Origin: Phallusia mammillata
Lineage: Eukaryota > Chordata > Ascidiacea > Phlebobranchia > Ascidiidae
Direction of reading: 5' to 3'
Length of the DNA stretch: 64,000 nucleotides
NCBI GenBank assembly: GCA_003260075.1
Contig: QLIY01000071.1
Coordinates: forward strand, 72,483 to 136,482
Shown here: positions 8,548 through 19,269 of the stretch, one piece after another
How positions within the stretch are numbered: position 1 is the first letter of the stretch
Layout of the letters: each line of letters opens with the position of its first letter
Notes under the pieces: model-generated
What the model was told of the DNA's origin: nothing
Database searches by the model: none
What the model saw: the letters and a program-made list of their open reading frames with translations, nothing else
Program-made: the position numbers and the translations under genes

Positions 8548-10580
8548 ATGGCGTACTCATTGAGTCGTGCAATCATAAATCGACATTTACTTCGGATATT
8601 AATGCCAACATCAGCTCAACCCCTCATTGCCTGCTATCACAACTGTCAATCAACAAAAACCAAACAAGGCTTGTTAAAAAACAAACAGATCTGTGTTTAT
8701 CCACGAAGAAACGTCATCACAAGTGAAACTCCGAACCCACTTGGCGAGGAAACTAAAGAAAATTCAGACAACAAAGACAAAGATGAAAATGAAGACTTTG
8801 ATGTGAAAACTCAGATATTGGACCAAGCTCTTGAGTTTGTTGAAGTTTATGGATGGTCGCGAGAAGCAATATCAAATGGTGCTGAGGCTTCAGGTTACGC
8901 CGGCGTGGCTGAAGGAATGTTCAGAAATGGTGGATCTGATCTCGCACTGCATTTTGTAAGGAAATGTAATGCACATTTTGAAGAATATTTGAAATCAGAA
9001 AGTGAAAAACTTAAAGAGACAGATGACAAACCAAATGTTACCGCTTTTCTTAGAGATGCAATAGAATTCAGGCTCAGAATGATAATTCCATACATCGGCT
9101 CGTGGCCGCAAGCAATGTCTTTGCTGTTACATCCAAGCATTATTACAAGCAGTATGGGGGAACTGACCCGAATGGTTGATGATGTCTGGTATTACGCTGG
9201 TGACACTTCAGCTGATATTAAGTGGTATGCAAAACGAGGACTACTTACAAAGTTGTACGGAAGTATGCAACTTGTCATCCTAACTGACCAATCTCCTGAC
9301 TTCAGAGATACATGGGACTTTTTGGACAGAAGGTAAAATACAACTTTTCCTTAATCTCACAATAATGCCTAAAAACAAACAAGTATGTACAATTTGCCAG
9401 GTGTAAGCATAATAAGATTGTAATACATGATCTATTCAGGGTAAAAAATAATGTTGAGAAATGAGAATATACTAAATCTTACAGCGATATTTTGGATGAT
9501 CAAAATGGTAAATTTTTCACAAGGCATATTAATGCTATGACTAACTTGTTTGAATTAATGATGAGTATGTGTGGGGGGGGGGACTCAGAATGATAATTCC
9601 ATACATTGGCTCATGGCCACAAGCAATGTCTTTGTTGTTACATCCCAACATTATTACAAGTAGTATGGGGGAACTGACCCGAATGGTTGATGATGTATGG
9701 TATTACGCTGGTGACACTTCAGCTGATATTAAGTGGTATGCAAAACGTGGACTACTTGCAAAGTTGTACGGAAGTATGCAACTTGTCATTCTAACTGACC
9801 AATCTCCTGACTTCAGAGATACTTGGGCCTTTTTGGATAGAAGGTATAGTATAATCTGCCTAACACCTCACAATATATGTATACATTGCCCAAAAACAAA
9901 TGGACTTCACCATATAGTGCTTGACATATTGACTGCTAACCATAAGTTATCTTATATCTGACAATCTAAAGTAAAAACATAATGAAAAAAGGTTAAACAT
10001 TATTGTTGAGAATACACTAAAAACCTCAGTGATATTTTAGATAGGCAACATGGTAAATTTTTCACAAGGTATATGTATACATTTTGTTTTAGTGTTACTT
10101 GTTTGAGATAATGGTGAGTACTTATGTGTTCCATAGGTTTGTTTTATTGGACCTGTGTTTGAAGTGAGTTTACACTCCTGGTGAACTATGTTACAGAAAA
10201 ACTTGTTTCATTTTTTAGACTTTCTGACATGGAGAAAATGTCTGAAATTTCAGAGTCTATTCAACAAGGAACAGAATCAATTGGTGAAACTCTCACTGCC
10301 GGATTTACTGTGCTTCGCAATATAACTGGATTTGGGGAACAAGGGGGGGGGGTCCACAGGTTTCTTTTATTTGATATTGGACCTGTGCTTAAAGTGAGTT
10401 TAACCTCCTGGTGAACTATGTCATAGAAATACTTGTTTCACTTTTAGACTTTCTGACATGGAGAAAATGTCTGAAATTTCCGAGTCTATTCAACAAGGAA
10501 CAGAATCAATTGGTGAAACTCTTACTGCCGGATTTACTGTGCTTCGCAATATAACTGGATTTGGGGAACAAAGACGCTAA
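8548..10580 (+). CDS. COQ9: Ubiquinone biosynthesis protein COQ9, mitochondrial
   Basis: Two exons, 8548-9332 and 10448-10580, join in phase for 305 residues (human 318). The N-terminus is Arg/Ser/His-rich with few acids, fitting a mitochondrial presequence; an acidic linker (about residues 65-90) follows. The COQ9 fold then shows LDQALEFVEVYGWSREAISNGAEASGY, GGSDLALHFVRKCN, the RLRMIIPYIGSWPQAM helix and WYAKRGLLTKLYGSMQLVILTDQSPDFRDTWDFLDRR, followed by the C-terminal lipid-binding helix region. COQ9 binds lipids and supports the COQ7 hydroxylase in the matrix-side coenzyme Q complex. Two G-runs interrupt the gene. A second copy of the 3' half of exon 1 lies at 9585-9843, and a truncated copy of exon 2 at 10219-10342. 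The exon-1 copies differ at about 14 of about 255 sites, three changing amino acids. It is the downstream partner of ATG10. Confidence 0.94.
9077..9845 (+). repeat. Duplicated COQ9 exon 1 segment around a 10-G run
   Basis: 9077-9332 and 9585-9843 encode the same segment (LRMIIPYIG to FLDRR), and each is followed by related intron sequence. Gs at 9573-9582 mark the left edge of the second copy. Substitutions are mostly synonymous, with Ser/Asn, Thr/Ala and Asp/Ala replacements. This is the level and type of difference expected between alleles in a polymorphic species. The second copy has no upstream acceptor and cannot be an exon alone. Confidence 0.8.
10130..10580 (+). repeat. Duplicated COQ9 exon 2 around a 10-G run (10343-10352)
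   Basis: The last intron end and exon 2 appear twice: 10219-10342 (cut off by Gs four codons before the stop) and 10448-10580 (complete, ending QRR and TAA). Upstream intron sequence (CAGGTTT...GGACCTGTG and on) is duplicated with them. Same join pattern as elsewhere in the window. Confidence 0.8.
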
Positions 10581-10819
10581 TTTATTACATGTAAAATTCA
10601 CTATAAGTTGCATAAAACATTGCACAAAAGTGTAATGAAATCATGATTAAGCCACAAGCTTGTGTTGCAACTGATATTTCGTTCGTTTTTTTTATGTTTT
10701 CGAGCATGTATACTACATTGTTTCCCAACAAATGTGACAATGAATATACATGAAAGGTTAAGATTGTTCAGCACAAGAATATAGTAGCACTACAGATGCA
10801 AGCCAAAGTAACAAAGTGA

Positions 10820-11851
10820 TTAGGTCAACCCAAACTCCTCCAGAATACTTCTTGTAGCCTCTGCCTCCTGATTTTCTTCCTGCAGAGCATCAGAATTTTC
10901 CACTGCTCGGAGAACTTTGTTTTTGGATGATTCCTGAATTTCTCCAGCCAGCAAAAATTCGTCCAGAATAAAATAAGCTTTTTCAAAGTTAAATATGATG
11001 TCGAGTTCAGGGGGGGGGGAGCATACCTTTTATAGACAACCTTTAACATAATCAAAAGTTTGATATGCATTACTTAATTTAATGTCTTGCATATCAAGTC
11101 GGAGTTTATTTTTAGTTCAACAGTTGCAGCAAAGAACAGTGCTAAAAATGGGGGGGGGGAAGAGCATCAGAGTTTTCTACTGCTCGGAGAACTTTGTTTT
11201 TAGATGATTCCTGAATTTCTCCAGCCAGCAAAAATTCATCCAGAATAAAATAAGCTTTTTCAAAGTTAAATATGATGTCGAGTTCACAAACGCTTCCAAA
11301 GTACTTGTCAAGTATTTCAACATATCTGTGAATTACTTCCAATGCCAGAAGCTCATTGTCAGTGTCTTCTATGGCACAGCAGAAGAAAAGTGAGGCATAT
11401 CTTTTGTATACAACCTTTAACATAAACAAAAGTTTGATATGCATTACTGAATTTAATGTCTTGCATATCAAGTCTGAGTTTATTTTTAGTTCAACAGTTG
11501 CAGCAAAGAACAGTGCTAAAAATGTTATTTTAAACCAATGTTCATTAAATTTTTTATCTCAAACCAATTACAAAATTATTAGGCATAATATGTTCTGCAA
11601 AGTAAAGACACATTCAGTATAAGAGGCCCTTAACATTCACATTAATTAAAAGTGGAATATTTTTTTTTACAAACAACAAATACCTTGAAATCTTTCCAGT
11701 CAAGGAAATTGCACATTTTTGGTCGTCGTTGAAGCACAAGAGCCACCAAATCCCGTAGGATTTTCTTCTTTTCTTTGTCTCCAATAGCGTAAAACCATTT
11801 CTGGAGTCTCACTTTGCCTTGGCGGCTGAACAAAAGCATAAATTTCATCAT
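10820..11851 (-). CDS. AP1S: AP-1 clathrin adaptor complex subunit sigma
   Basis: Exon 1 (11684-11851, ATG at 11851) encodes [20 protein letters not shown] to NFLDWKDFK, the conserved start of sigma-1 adaptins. It joins in phase 0 to a second exon from 11414 that reads [62 protein letters not shown], the hallmark longin-like core. Expected length is about 161 residues (human 158). The exon is broken by Gs at 11150-11159. The C-terminal part, [20 protein letters not shown] and TAA at 10820-10822, is supplied by a second copy (10820-11009) beyond another G-run at 11010-11019. AP-1 sorts cargo between trans-Golgi and endosomes; sigma binds dileucine signals with gamma. The gene is convergent with COQ9, 240 bp between stop codons. 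The isoform (sigma-1A/B/C) cannot be assigned. Confidence 0.94.
10985..11300. repeat. Two G-runs and duplicated AP1S exon fragments
   Basis: G-runs at 11010-11019 and 11150-11159 enclose about 130 bp that repeats the 5' edge of AP1S exon 2 and its intron (also present at 11395-11515). The exon core ([16 protein letters not shown] to FNFEKAY) is present both at about 10868-11009 and 11160-11290. Three partial copies of one exon neighbourhood are chained by Gs. The simplest reading is several allelic contig ends concatenated. Confidence 0.75.
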
Positions 11852-12621
11852 ATTTACCGATTTTATTAAAAATATCAATTGTCTGTAATTTGATGATATT
11901 TCCGAAACGATCGTCGTGTGTGGATACTTTTACGGAGCCAACGCTGTTTTGTTTCGACAGAAAAACAAAATTATGTCTGAAGATTTAATAATCAGCATTT
12001 TTTTACAAAAGTCTTAATTTTTTTATTTTTTATTTAGAATCATTTCTCGAACAAGAAAATACTTTGTACTTTTAAAGTTTTAGTTAAAGTACCAAAATAA
12101 ATTAAGTAGATTTTTTAGGAGTTAATTTGTAATTTTTGTAAGTAGCTCTAATTCCACAGAATCGCAAATGTTTTGTCCTAAAAATCCAGAAAATTATATT
12201 GCTCATTACATAAGTGTGTGTTAAAGTGTATGTTTCAGTACTAAACGGGTGCATTATACTTTGTTGCATTCGATGGGCAAGTCCACTTGCTAAATTGTTG
12301 TCATAACTTAACTCTATGCTGTGTCCCGAAATCTACAGATTCAAGTATGAGTTGTCATTGTTTGCTGGTATGAACTGGCAATATTCTCGTCGTAAATCCT
12401 AACAATGGCAATCTGATACCCGAATATGTTTTACGGCTATTCTAAAGCTCATTATCTCATTGTTTACCATTCGGGCATGTTGGGAACTGATTTTCTTATG
12501 CGTACAACGCTGTATATGTTGGATCATTCGCAACGTAGCGGTATTGACTAACGCTAGGTAATTCATATCAGCAAAGAACTTGTTTATTTCCACATTCAGA
12601 AAGTTGTGAAAGTTGGTCGCT

Positions 12622-13730
12622 ATGAGCGAGGTTGAAATGGTGAGAAAATTTTAGGGCGTTGTTTTCAAGTCGGTTTTAATCAAAGTTTCTGTTATTTTAG
12701 CTACGTTCGGAGTTGGATTTGTGGAAAGAAAAGGTTTATTTTCCTTACTGCTTTAGTTTGTTTTTTGCCACTACTTCGTTTAATTACTGATGACCCTGTT
12801 TTCCATTAATGCGTTTCGTCTTGTTGCATAACGACACGACAAAGGGCAATTTTCAGTTTTCGGACTGTCGCCTGATTGTCGAAAAATGTAAAAAAGAAGT
12901 TCGAATTCGATTAGTTTTTAAATATCACAACCTACTTGCGCTTTCTAAAATTTTTTTGTCGCTAGGTGGAGACGGTTAGAAGGGAGAGAGATGATTTACT
13001 ACATCAACTGGATTTGGCTTCAAGTTATGGATCAGGTGCAAGTTTCAACGTGAGTGGGTCAATTCCTCAGTTCCTCGTGTAAAATTTTCTGTTTGTGTGT
13101 TTGTGCTTTTCAAGTTCAATTCAAGTTATCAGTCGACACCAGAACCACTAAGGCAGGGGTTCCCAACCTTTTTACGGTCTCGTACCACTTGGATGCTCTG
13201 TACTGCCATGCGTACCACTTCTTGCAGAACAACTAATTTGATCGAATCATATTTTATTCAGAAGAATAATATTGGCCTACTAAAACAACACTACAGCACC
13301 ACAACTAAATTGGATGAGATTTTTGTTTTTGTTTACTGTAAAGAAAATATAAAGTTGTGAATCTAGGTTTTTGTGGAAAAAAAAACAGAATCTACTCGCG
13401 TACCACCTGAAAAACCGTACCACAGGTTTGGAACCCCTGCACTAAGGTGATAAAACGCTGTGATCTCAGGGTCGTGGGCTCAAATTCCAGGCCAAACTTT
13501 TTTAAGCCCTGCAGAAGCTGAATACAATACGTTTCTCAAATGTGTTGTATGCAAAGCAGCATATGCAATTTTAATTTGTCCTGGTTCATAAAGTTTGTGA
13601 ATTAAATGTTTGAATTCAGAAAAGTTACGACTCCTTGGAAAATTTGCGCGAAATTCACATCGAAACGATAAAGTCAATGGAGCGGAACGAACGTCGTTAT
13701 CGGATGGAGGCGAGGGGATTGTGTGCGAAG
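12622..13730 (+). CDS. 5' exons of an unrecognised coiled-coil protein
   Basis: Four exons join in phase 0: 12622-12639 (MSEVEM), 12701-12733 (LRSELDLWKEK), 12966-13049 (VETVRRERDDLLHQLDLASS...SFN) and 13620-13730 (KSYDSLENLREIHIETIKSMERNERRYRMEARGLCAK), each with good GT/AG borders (GTGAGA, GTTTAT, GTGAGT and GTTTGG donors). The 82 residues are rich in Glu, Arg, Leu and Lys with heptad-like spacing, so a coiled coil is likely. No stop is reached; downstream exons must lie past 13730, perhaps several kilobases away across transposon-rich DNA. A candidate phase-0 exon begins at 21754. I do not recognise the family. The third intron holds a complete hAT-type element (13154-13439). Confidence 0.6.
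13154..13439. mobile_element. hAT-type non-autonomous element with exact TSD
   Basis: Termini CAGGGGTTCCCAACCTTTTT and the complementary AGGTTTGGAACCCCTG enclose about 286 bp. An exact 8-bp direct repeat CACTAAGG flanks it (13146-13153 and 13440-13447). The interior includes a duplicated CGTACCAC motif near both ends and has no coding capacity. It sits in intron 3 of the coiled-coil gene. Confidence 0.9.
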
Positions 13731-13783
13731 GTTTGGGAACAAAATAAGTTGATCTTAACTCTAACCTGTGCATGGAAAGCATC

Positions 13784-13961
13784 CAGTGGTGGGATTCAAT
13801 TTTTTGTCAGTCAGTTTTATCACAAAAGTCATATTTTCAGCCGGTTCTGTTACAAAAAGTCCATTGACAGTAACCAGTAATGCTAACCGGTTCGCTGATC
13901 TCATAAAATTTCGTGAGACGGTTCTATAGAACCGGTGCGAACCGGCTGAATTCCGCCACTG
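13784..13961 (+). mobile_element. hAT-type MITE, family A
   Basis: Full-length member of about 178 bp: CAGTGGTGGGATTCAA start, TTTTTTGTCAG, CACAAAAGTCATATTTTCAG, TCCATTGACAGTAACCAGTA, CTGATCTCATAAAATTTCGT, then TCTATAGAACCGG and a mutated end CTGAATTCCGCCACTG. The flanking 8-mers are not clearly identical. Used here as the reference orientation for the family. Confidence 0.85.
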
Positions 13962-16900
13962 GGGGCACTTCCTACGCAACTAATTGCTTATCTATGTGCT
14001 GTGTGCGTTAACCCTCAAACCGCCCGTCTCTAGTCGTAGCAGGCTCTGTATATACGTTTTAGCCCCAAGAAAATATTAATCTGGTTATTATGTAACCTTA
14101 ACCCCTCTATGACGTGTCAGTATTGTATCCTAGCAACCTGCGTAAACAATTCTAAACACTGCTTTCTTATTGTCATTGCGAACTCTTGTGCGGTGCTATT
14201 TCTTTTTGCTGATTCATACATTAATATTTGTCATGTCATGTTACGTCACAGATCGGAGTCATGGATGACCAACTACACTACCTACGTCAGAGACGAATGG
14301 ACCACACATAAATGCCGTATTTTTGTTTTTATTGTTGTGCAACGAGCACCGCTGGCCGGCGATAAAGAGCACTTTCGGTCACACGTGTGTTGATTAGCAA
14401 CAGGGAGGAGAGTAATGTTCATCACGAGGGAATGAGTCGAGCCCCTGTAAGTGAGAACAGGGCAACAAACTCAACTCACTGCCAAATCATGACATTTCAG
14501 GTTCCCGATGCCAACACACACTGAGTAGGTTGACAGCCGAAATATTCACAAACACGAAAAAGATTAATGGGCAGTGGTGGGATTCAAATTTTTTGTCAGC
14601 AGGTTCTATCACAAAAGGGGGGGGGGGTGATGCCAACACACACTGAGCAAATTAACAACCGAAACATTCACAAACACGAAAAAGAGTAAAGAGCAGTGGT
14701 GGGATTCACATTTTTTGTCAGCAGGTTCTATCACAAAAGTCACTTTTTCAGCCGGTCCATTGACAGTAAGCAGTAATGCTAACCGGTTTGCTGATGCTAT
14801 AAAATGGTTCTATAGAACCGGTGCGAACCGGCTGAATCCCACCATAGGTAAGGGGCAGAAACTTTATAAAACTCGGGGTTAAACTACTACAGCATTATGC
14901 AAGTCGGTTAACGCTTACTACCAGGTAAAGTGAAAACCAATTTGATTCGTAAAACGCCTTGACATTGGCTACAATATTAGTTTGGCTTATAAAATGGGAA
15001 TGATTTTGTTGTTGCTCTGTCCCTTAAACTTCCCGGCACAATAACCACGTTAAAATGTTGCCTGTGCTTCGACAGACGGCAGAATGATGGTTAAAAGCTC
15101 TACTTCGTTTTGATAAAGAGCCATTAAACATCAATCATAGCCGTCCAACGGCAAAACGCCACGTGTGCTTAACATGTAAGGTACGCATCGTGTCGGGTTC
15201 GTAGCGTGTTGAAAGTTTTCCGGAGTCTTGTGGCAGCCAGGATAGACCCTTTGCACGTTATTATAGCTTGTACAAAGGGCGCTAACTTGCGATCACTGCC
15301 AAATTACCGCGGAACATAAGAACCTTTCCAATCTTGCTGTATGTTTATCGCTTCTGGTCCACTACAGTTGCTTTACATGTACACCACAAATAGTTAGAAA
15401 AGGATGTTTTTCGTATAGAATTAGCCTGTGGTTTGTAAACACTCCGCCCTCGCATATAGATGTGTAGTGACGATAGTTCCGGCTTACACAGCATAGCAGG
15501 CAACTTAGGCCCTGTGGAGTTTTCACAATCACAGGGCGCTAACTTGCTATCACTGCCAGCCTGTGCGCGGAATCCAACACACATCCTCCACTGCAAGTTG
15601 TTGATCATGTTGCGCCCCCATGCGGCAGCCAGGTTAAACCCTTTGTCTCAATGGTAAAGGGCCTAACTTGCGCATACTGCCATATTTGGGCCAACTTTTA
15701 TATATCTTATACTTCAATCTAAAATTCCAACAAACGCTTGTAGTAAGATGCAGAACTCCTTGAAGATTTATGGTGAACCTGTTAAATAGAAACATAAGTT
15801 TAAGTTCGACAAATTAGGTAGCTTGGTATCATAAAGACTTGTATGATGTAATACAGGGTATTGTTTGTGGAGCTGTTCGGCAAAACGAAGCCTGGTTAAG
15901 TATTGACAAGGTGAGCAAACAATTGGCGCAACAGGAACACAAACACGCTCCATCCCACGCTCGCATCAGTAGCAGGGCACAGAGCGGAATAAACTAATCG
16001 AGACCTATCATCTACAAACACTAATAGCAAATGCGAAACTGCCACAGAGCTTGAACATTAAAAAATTTGATTTCTTTTGCACTAATGATAAACAACAGCG
16101 ATTTTTACAACGACTACAATTAAATGAGTTTACAGTTTCCAAGCTCTAAAGGAGTTCTCCTATTGATTAAATGTCGACCGCCTATATTCAGCATAGCAAT
16201 AACGTGCCAAATTAATGTGTAGGCCTATTATATTTCAAAATTGGGGAACTTCGCGTAAAATACAAAACTCCACAGCAAACATTATCACGTGCGCGTGTGT
16301 GGGGGCAATTAAAAGTCGTTCATCGAGCCATTAAACAAAGGAACACACCCCGGTTTCTGCGAGTGTAAATTTGTTCGCGCACAGCTAGCACGGTTGGGTG
16401 GGCGGTTATCAGCTATTAGGTGCAGAGGGAGAATTATTAACACATCAGTAGCAGAGATGACTGAATGTTGACCCCCGGAACGCGGTGGAACCACAAACGG
16501 GGCTGCTGGGAGGCTAGCACGCGATTCTGACAAAGAACGCAACGATTTTCTCGGACTTTGTCCTTTGCTGAGTGGTGATAATGCATTAACATGCAAGCAA
16601 GTAAAAATGGCGATGATGTGCCAACAATGCAACTGCCGTAATCGTTTCGCTATATCTATAAAACGAAAGCTGATGTTCTCCAAAAATGTCTACAATCGAC
16701 CGTTCTAATAATACAAACACCGCGTGTCTTTATTCCATGTATGCCTGTCTGGATAAAAACCTCCATCACAACCTTTTGAAAATACGAAATCTAAATTTTG
16801 TAAGTCTGTACTGTGCTGTGAAGAAAATCTTGGTGTTGGCGTGGTTGTGAGGTAGAAGCTGTTACGCAATCTCGCAAACAGCCTGCTACAATAGCTCACT

Positions 16901-17744
16901 GCCAAATCAACAGCAAGTCGTATTTACAACATAAGCATAATTAAAACACGACGTTGCATTGTTTTAAGCTGACGCTGGAAGCTCGACAGTCAGCTAAACT
17001 CGGGCGAAAGTTCGATATCTGCTTAGCTATGAATCTACTGACTTGTTTGCGCCACGACGGAATGCGTGGGTATGAGGGGGGAGTGAGGTGGCAGCTGTTT
17101 CTTCCAATCAACAGCCTGCTACGAAAGCTCACTGCCTAGTCATAAACCCAGCAACTGTACGCGAACAGCCTCTACAAGCTGGCAACTATCGCACCAATCC
17201 ACCACCGTTATAACAACGTGGCAGTGTGTCGTCATAATACCGCTGTTCGAATGCTCATCACAATTCCGATTCCGCACATTGTTCGCTCACACGGTTCGAT
17301 TGTGGCGATTGTCTAAACGGGAAGCGACGACTCGAATCAGGCACAACATGCGTGCGATCGTATAATGCACGTAACACACATGCCCCACCGATCATCCACC
17401 AATGTTATATGTGAACACGTGCTCGCCGTGCGCTCATCTTATGTAAGGCAATCGAAAGTGCGTTGCCAGGCAACCAAACGGCAACAAGGGACACCTGACG
17501 TTTTCGTCCCGCCTTATTTCTGGGGTACGCATTGTGATTGGTCCAATCTGTAACCAGGCAACAGCGCGGTGACGTGGGTAAATAGAAACTTGATTCGCGA
17601 GTAGTGGACAAGTCCCAACCCGGGACGTCAGCTCGGCTACGTCGGCTCAGGGACAAAGCAGCGAGGTTGGGTGTTGCCGTCTTGCCCGGAGCACGATCCA
17701 GTCGCCGACAAAACTGTTGGTGATTCACACGGAACCTCGTCTTT
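13962..17744. other. Non-coding stretch with short repeats
   Basis: No exon is recognised. It holds a family A MITE pair around a G-run (14572-14845), and three related short blocks with AGGGCGCTAACTTGCGATCA-like sequence followed by CTGCC at about 15276-15300, 15533-15557 and 15658-15681. Repeated CTCACTGCC units occur near 14478, 16898 and 17130, with one more at about 18957. GC content rises after 17.2 kb. It may be intron of the coiled-coil gene or regulatory DNA; neither can be shown. Confidence 0.4.
14572..14845 (+). mobile_element. hAT-type MITE, family A, duplicated across a G-run
   Basis: A truncated first copy (14572-14616) ends in Gs at 14617-14627. The preceding about 70 bp (GATGCCAACACACACTGAG onwards) are then repeated, and a second, fuller copy runs 14694-14845, ending GCTGAATCCCACCATA. 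The second copy lacks the internal TTCAG-CCGGTT-TGTTACAAAAAG section present in most members. Confidence 0.8.
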
Positions 17745-17825
17745 GTGCCTGAGCCCTCGTGTAACGTGAGCGCACCTCGAACCCGATTCCCGTTCACAAA
17801 AGCCGCGGCGTCTGTGCGTGGCTCA

Positions 17826-17863
<38 letters not shown>
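17826..17863. other. 38-G run (probable gap placeholder)
   Basis: An uninterrupted run of 38 Gs in GC-rich DNA. Unlike most runs here I see no obvious duplicated flank, so the run may stand for a gap of estimated size rather than an overlap. The poly-Gly and poly-Pro reading frames through it are meaningless. Confidence 0.6.
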
Positions 17864-17864
<1 letters not shown>

Positions 17865-17983
17865 GCTGGCCTCGTCATGCCTGCACCTACCGTTGCCACA
17901 ACTACCGATGTGTTTTGCAGCACGTGCGTCCCCTCTGCTGACTCTAGTGGCAGAACACACCCTAGCATGACGTCAGCGTTAAT

Positions 17984-18205
17984 ATGGAACCAGTGAAAAT
18001 ACATTTTGTGGCAACGATTCTTATTTTGGTTTGCGTTCTACCTAATAATAAGTCATGCAAACCAGCACAGTGCGTTATACGAGGCTTTCCCTGGCACTTT
18101 TTTATGAGATTTCAAGTGTTTAACGTAAAATATTTCGTACAAGGTTATCGATTCGTCAAACGGTTGAATTGTTTAGTTACCGAGCCGCGACTTGTCCAAG
18201 CCTGA
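17984..18205 (+). CDS. Short ORF with signal-peptide-like start (uncertain)
   Basis: 73 codons from an ATG with an AATATGG context. The first about 24 residues look like a secretory signal (basic Lys, hydrophobic FVATILILVCVL, then polar NNKSC), followed by a Cys- and aromatic-rich stretch without domains I recognise and without convincing dibasic-amide peptide motifs. It lies just after a GC-rich segment with a TGACGTCA octamer (17968-17975). It could be a first coding exon, a small secreted protein or chance. No neighbouring exon was identified. Confidence 0.2.
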   Translation: MEPVKIHFVATILILVCVLPNNKSCKPAQCVIRGFPWHFFMRFQVFNVKYFVQGYRFVKRLNCLVTEPRLVQA

Positions 18206-18539
18206 GTTTAAGGAACAGCGGGTCGCGGTGGTTGTTTAAGCTCTTGTATCATGGAAGCCACACACGCTCACTCTTATACATATATAACCACTGATGCTGC
18301 TGTGTAAAGTACCAAGTAGTAAGCGGATTCTGTGAATGATATTAAGCATCCGTTTACGAAGCGACGCACACCAGTGGGTGGAAGCACAACCGATAATTAT
18401 TCCACCAACATGGAGGCTTGGTTTCCTACAACGCCCTACGTCACTCACAGCGCATTACAACTAACTCTGGGAAAATATATCAACTAACTTGCAAGCACTG
18501 CTAACCACTCCTCACTGGTTTATATCAAACTTAACTAAG

Positions 18540-18670
18540 TGAAAACTTGCACTGATGATGACAACAAAGATTGTTGAAACGTCTGCATGATGTATTCTAT
18601 ATACACAAGTACTCTGGCAGTTATGTTTGTGATTAAATTACTTTTCAAGTCCGTGTATAGTGTTCCTGAG
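18540..18670 (+). repeat. Copy of dispersed repeat B (half foldback)
   Basis: The segment GACAACAAAGATTGTTGAAA, then CGTCTGCATGATG, a CACAAGTACTCTGGCAGTTA block and ATTAAATTACTTTTCAAGTC recurs at 48015-48118, in inverted form at 47770-47965, and in diverged form at 63087-63215 and 63270-63370. It has no coding capacity and is a mobile or foldback-type repeat of unknown class. Confidence 0.7.
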
Positions 18671-19017
18671 TAAGAACGCTTAACATAAAACCAGTGGTCT
18701 GTGAAACCGGTCACTTACGTTCTAAACATAAATCCGGCTTTGCTCGCCTTGCCTATGTGAGGTACACGCTTCGTTACATTTCAATTCACTGAAGGTTGAA
18801 ATGTAACTGACTTCTGTATTTCTCGATCGTTGATAGCTCAGGTGATTTCCGTGGTAGTGCGGCAAGTAGTTGTATCTTACATTGAAACAACTAGCTAACT
18901 ACACTGCCTCCGAATCACATGCAGAATGAACCACGCCTCTCGACCAATCCCCTCGCTCACTGCCAAGCAACCGAATCTAACAATAGCTTCTGATCATAAA
19001 AGACCAGTACATGTTTC

Positions 19018-19269
19018 CAGTGGTGGGATTCAGCCGGTTCGCACAATTTTATAGAACAGTCTCACGAAATGTTATGAGATCAGCGAACCAGTTAGCAGTA
19101 CTGGTTACTGTCAATGAACTTTTTGTAATACAACCGGCTGAAAAATATGACTTTTGTGATAGAACCGGCTGACAAAAAAGGGGGGGGGGGACTTTTTGTA
19201 ATACAACCGGCTGAAAAATATGACTTTTGTGATAGAACTGGCTGACAAAAAAATTGAATCCCACCATTG
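19018..19269 (-). mobile_element. hAT-type MITE, family A, with internal G-run join
   Basis: Starts CAGTGGTGGGATTCAGCCGG and ends TTGAATCCCACCATTG. Gs at 19180-19190 interrupt it, and the segment ACTTTTTGTAATACAACCGG through CTGACAAAAAA appears on both sides of the run. Flanking 8-mers CATGTTTC and CATGTAAA agree at 6 of 8 positions, possibly an aged target duplication. Confidence 0.8.

Noticed and set aside
9569-9961. Separate COQ9-like gene
   Set aside because: It is a partial exon copy starting at a G-run with no start codon or acceptor of its own; the stretch after RR is intron.
17745-17996. ORFs with poly-Gly or poly-Pro tracts (also at 53349-53652 and 63468-63653)
   Set aside because: They exist only because homopolymer runs translate without stops; the runs look like assembly placeholders.
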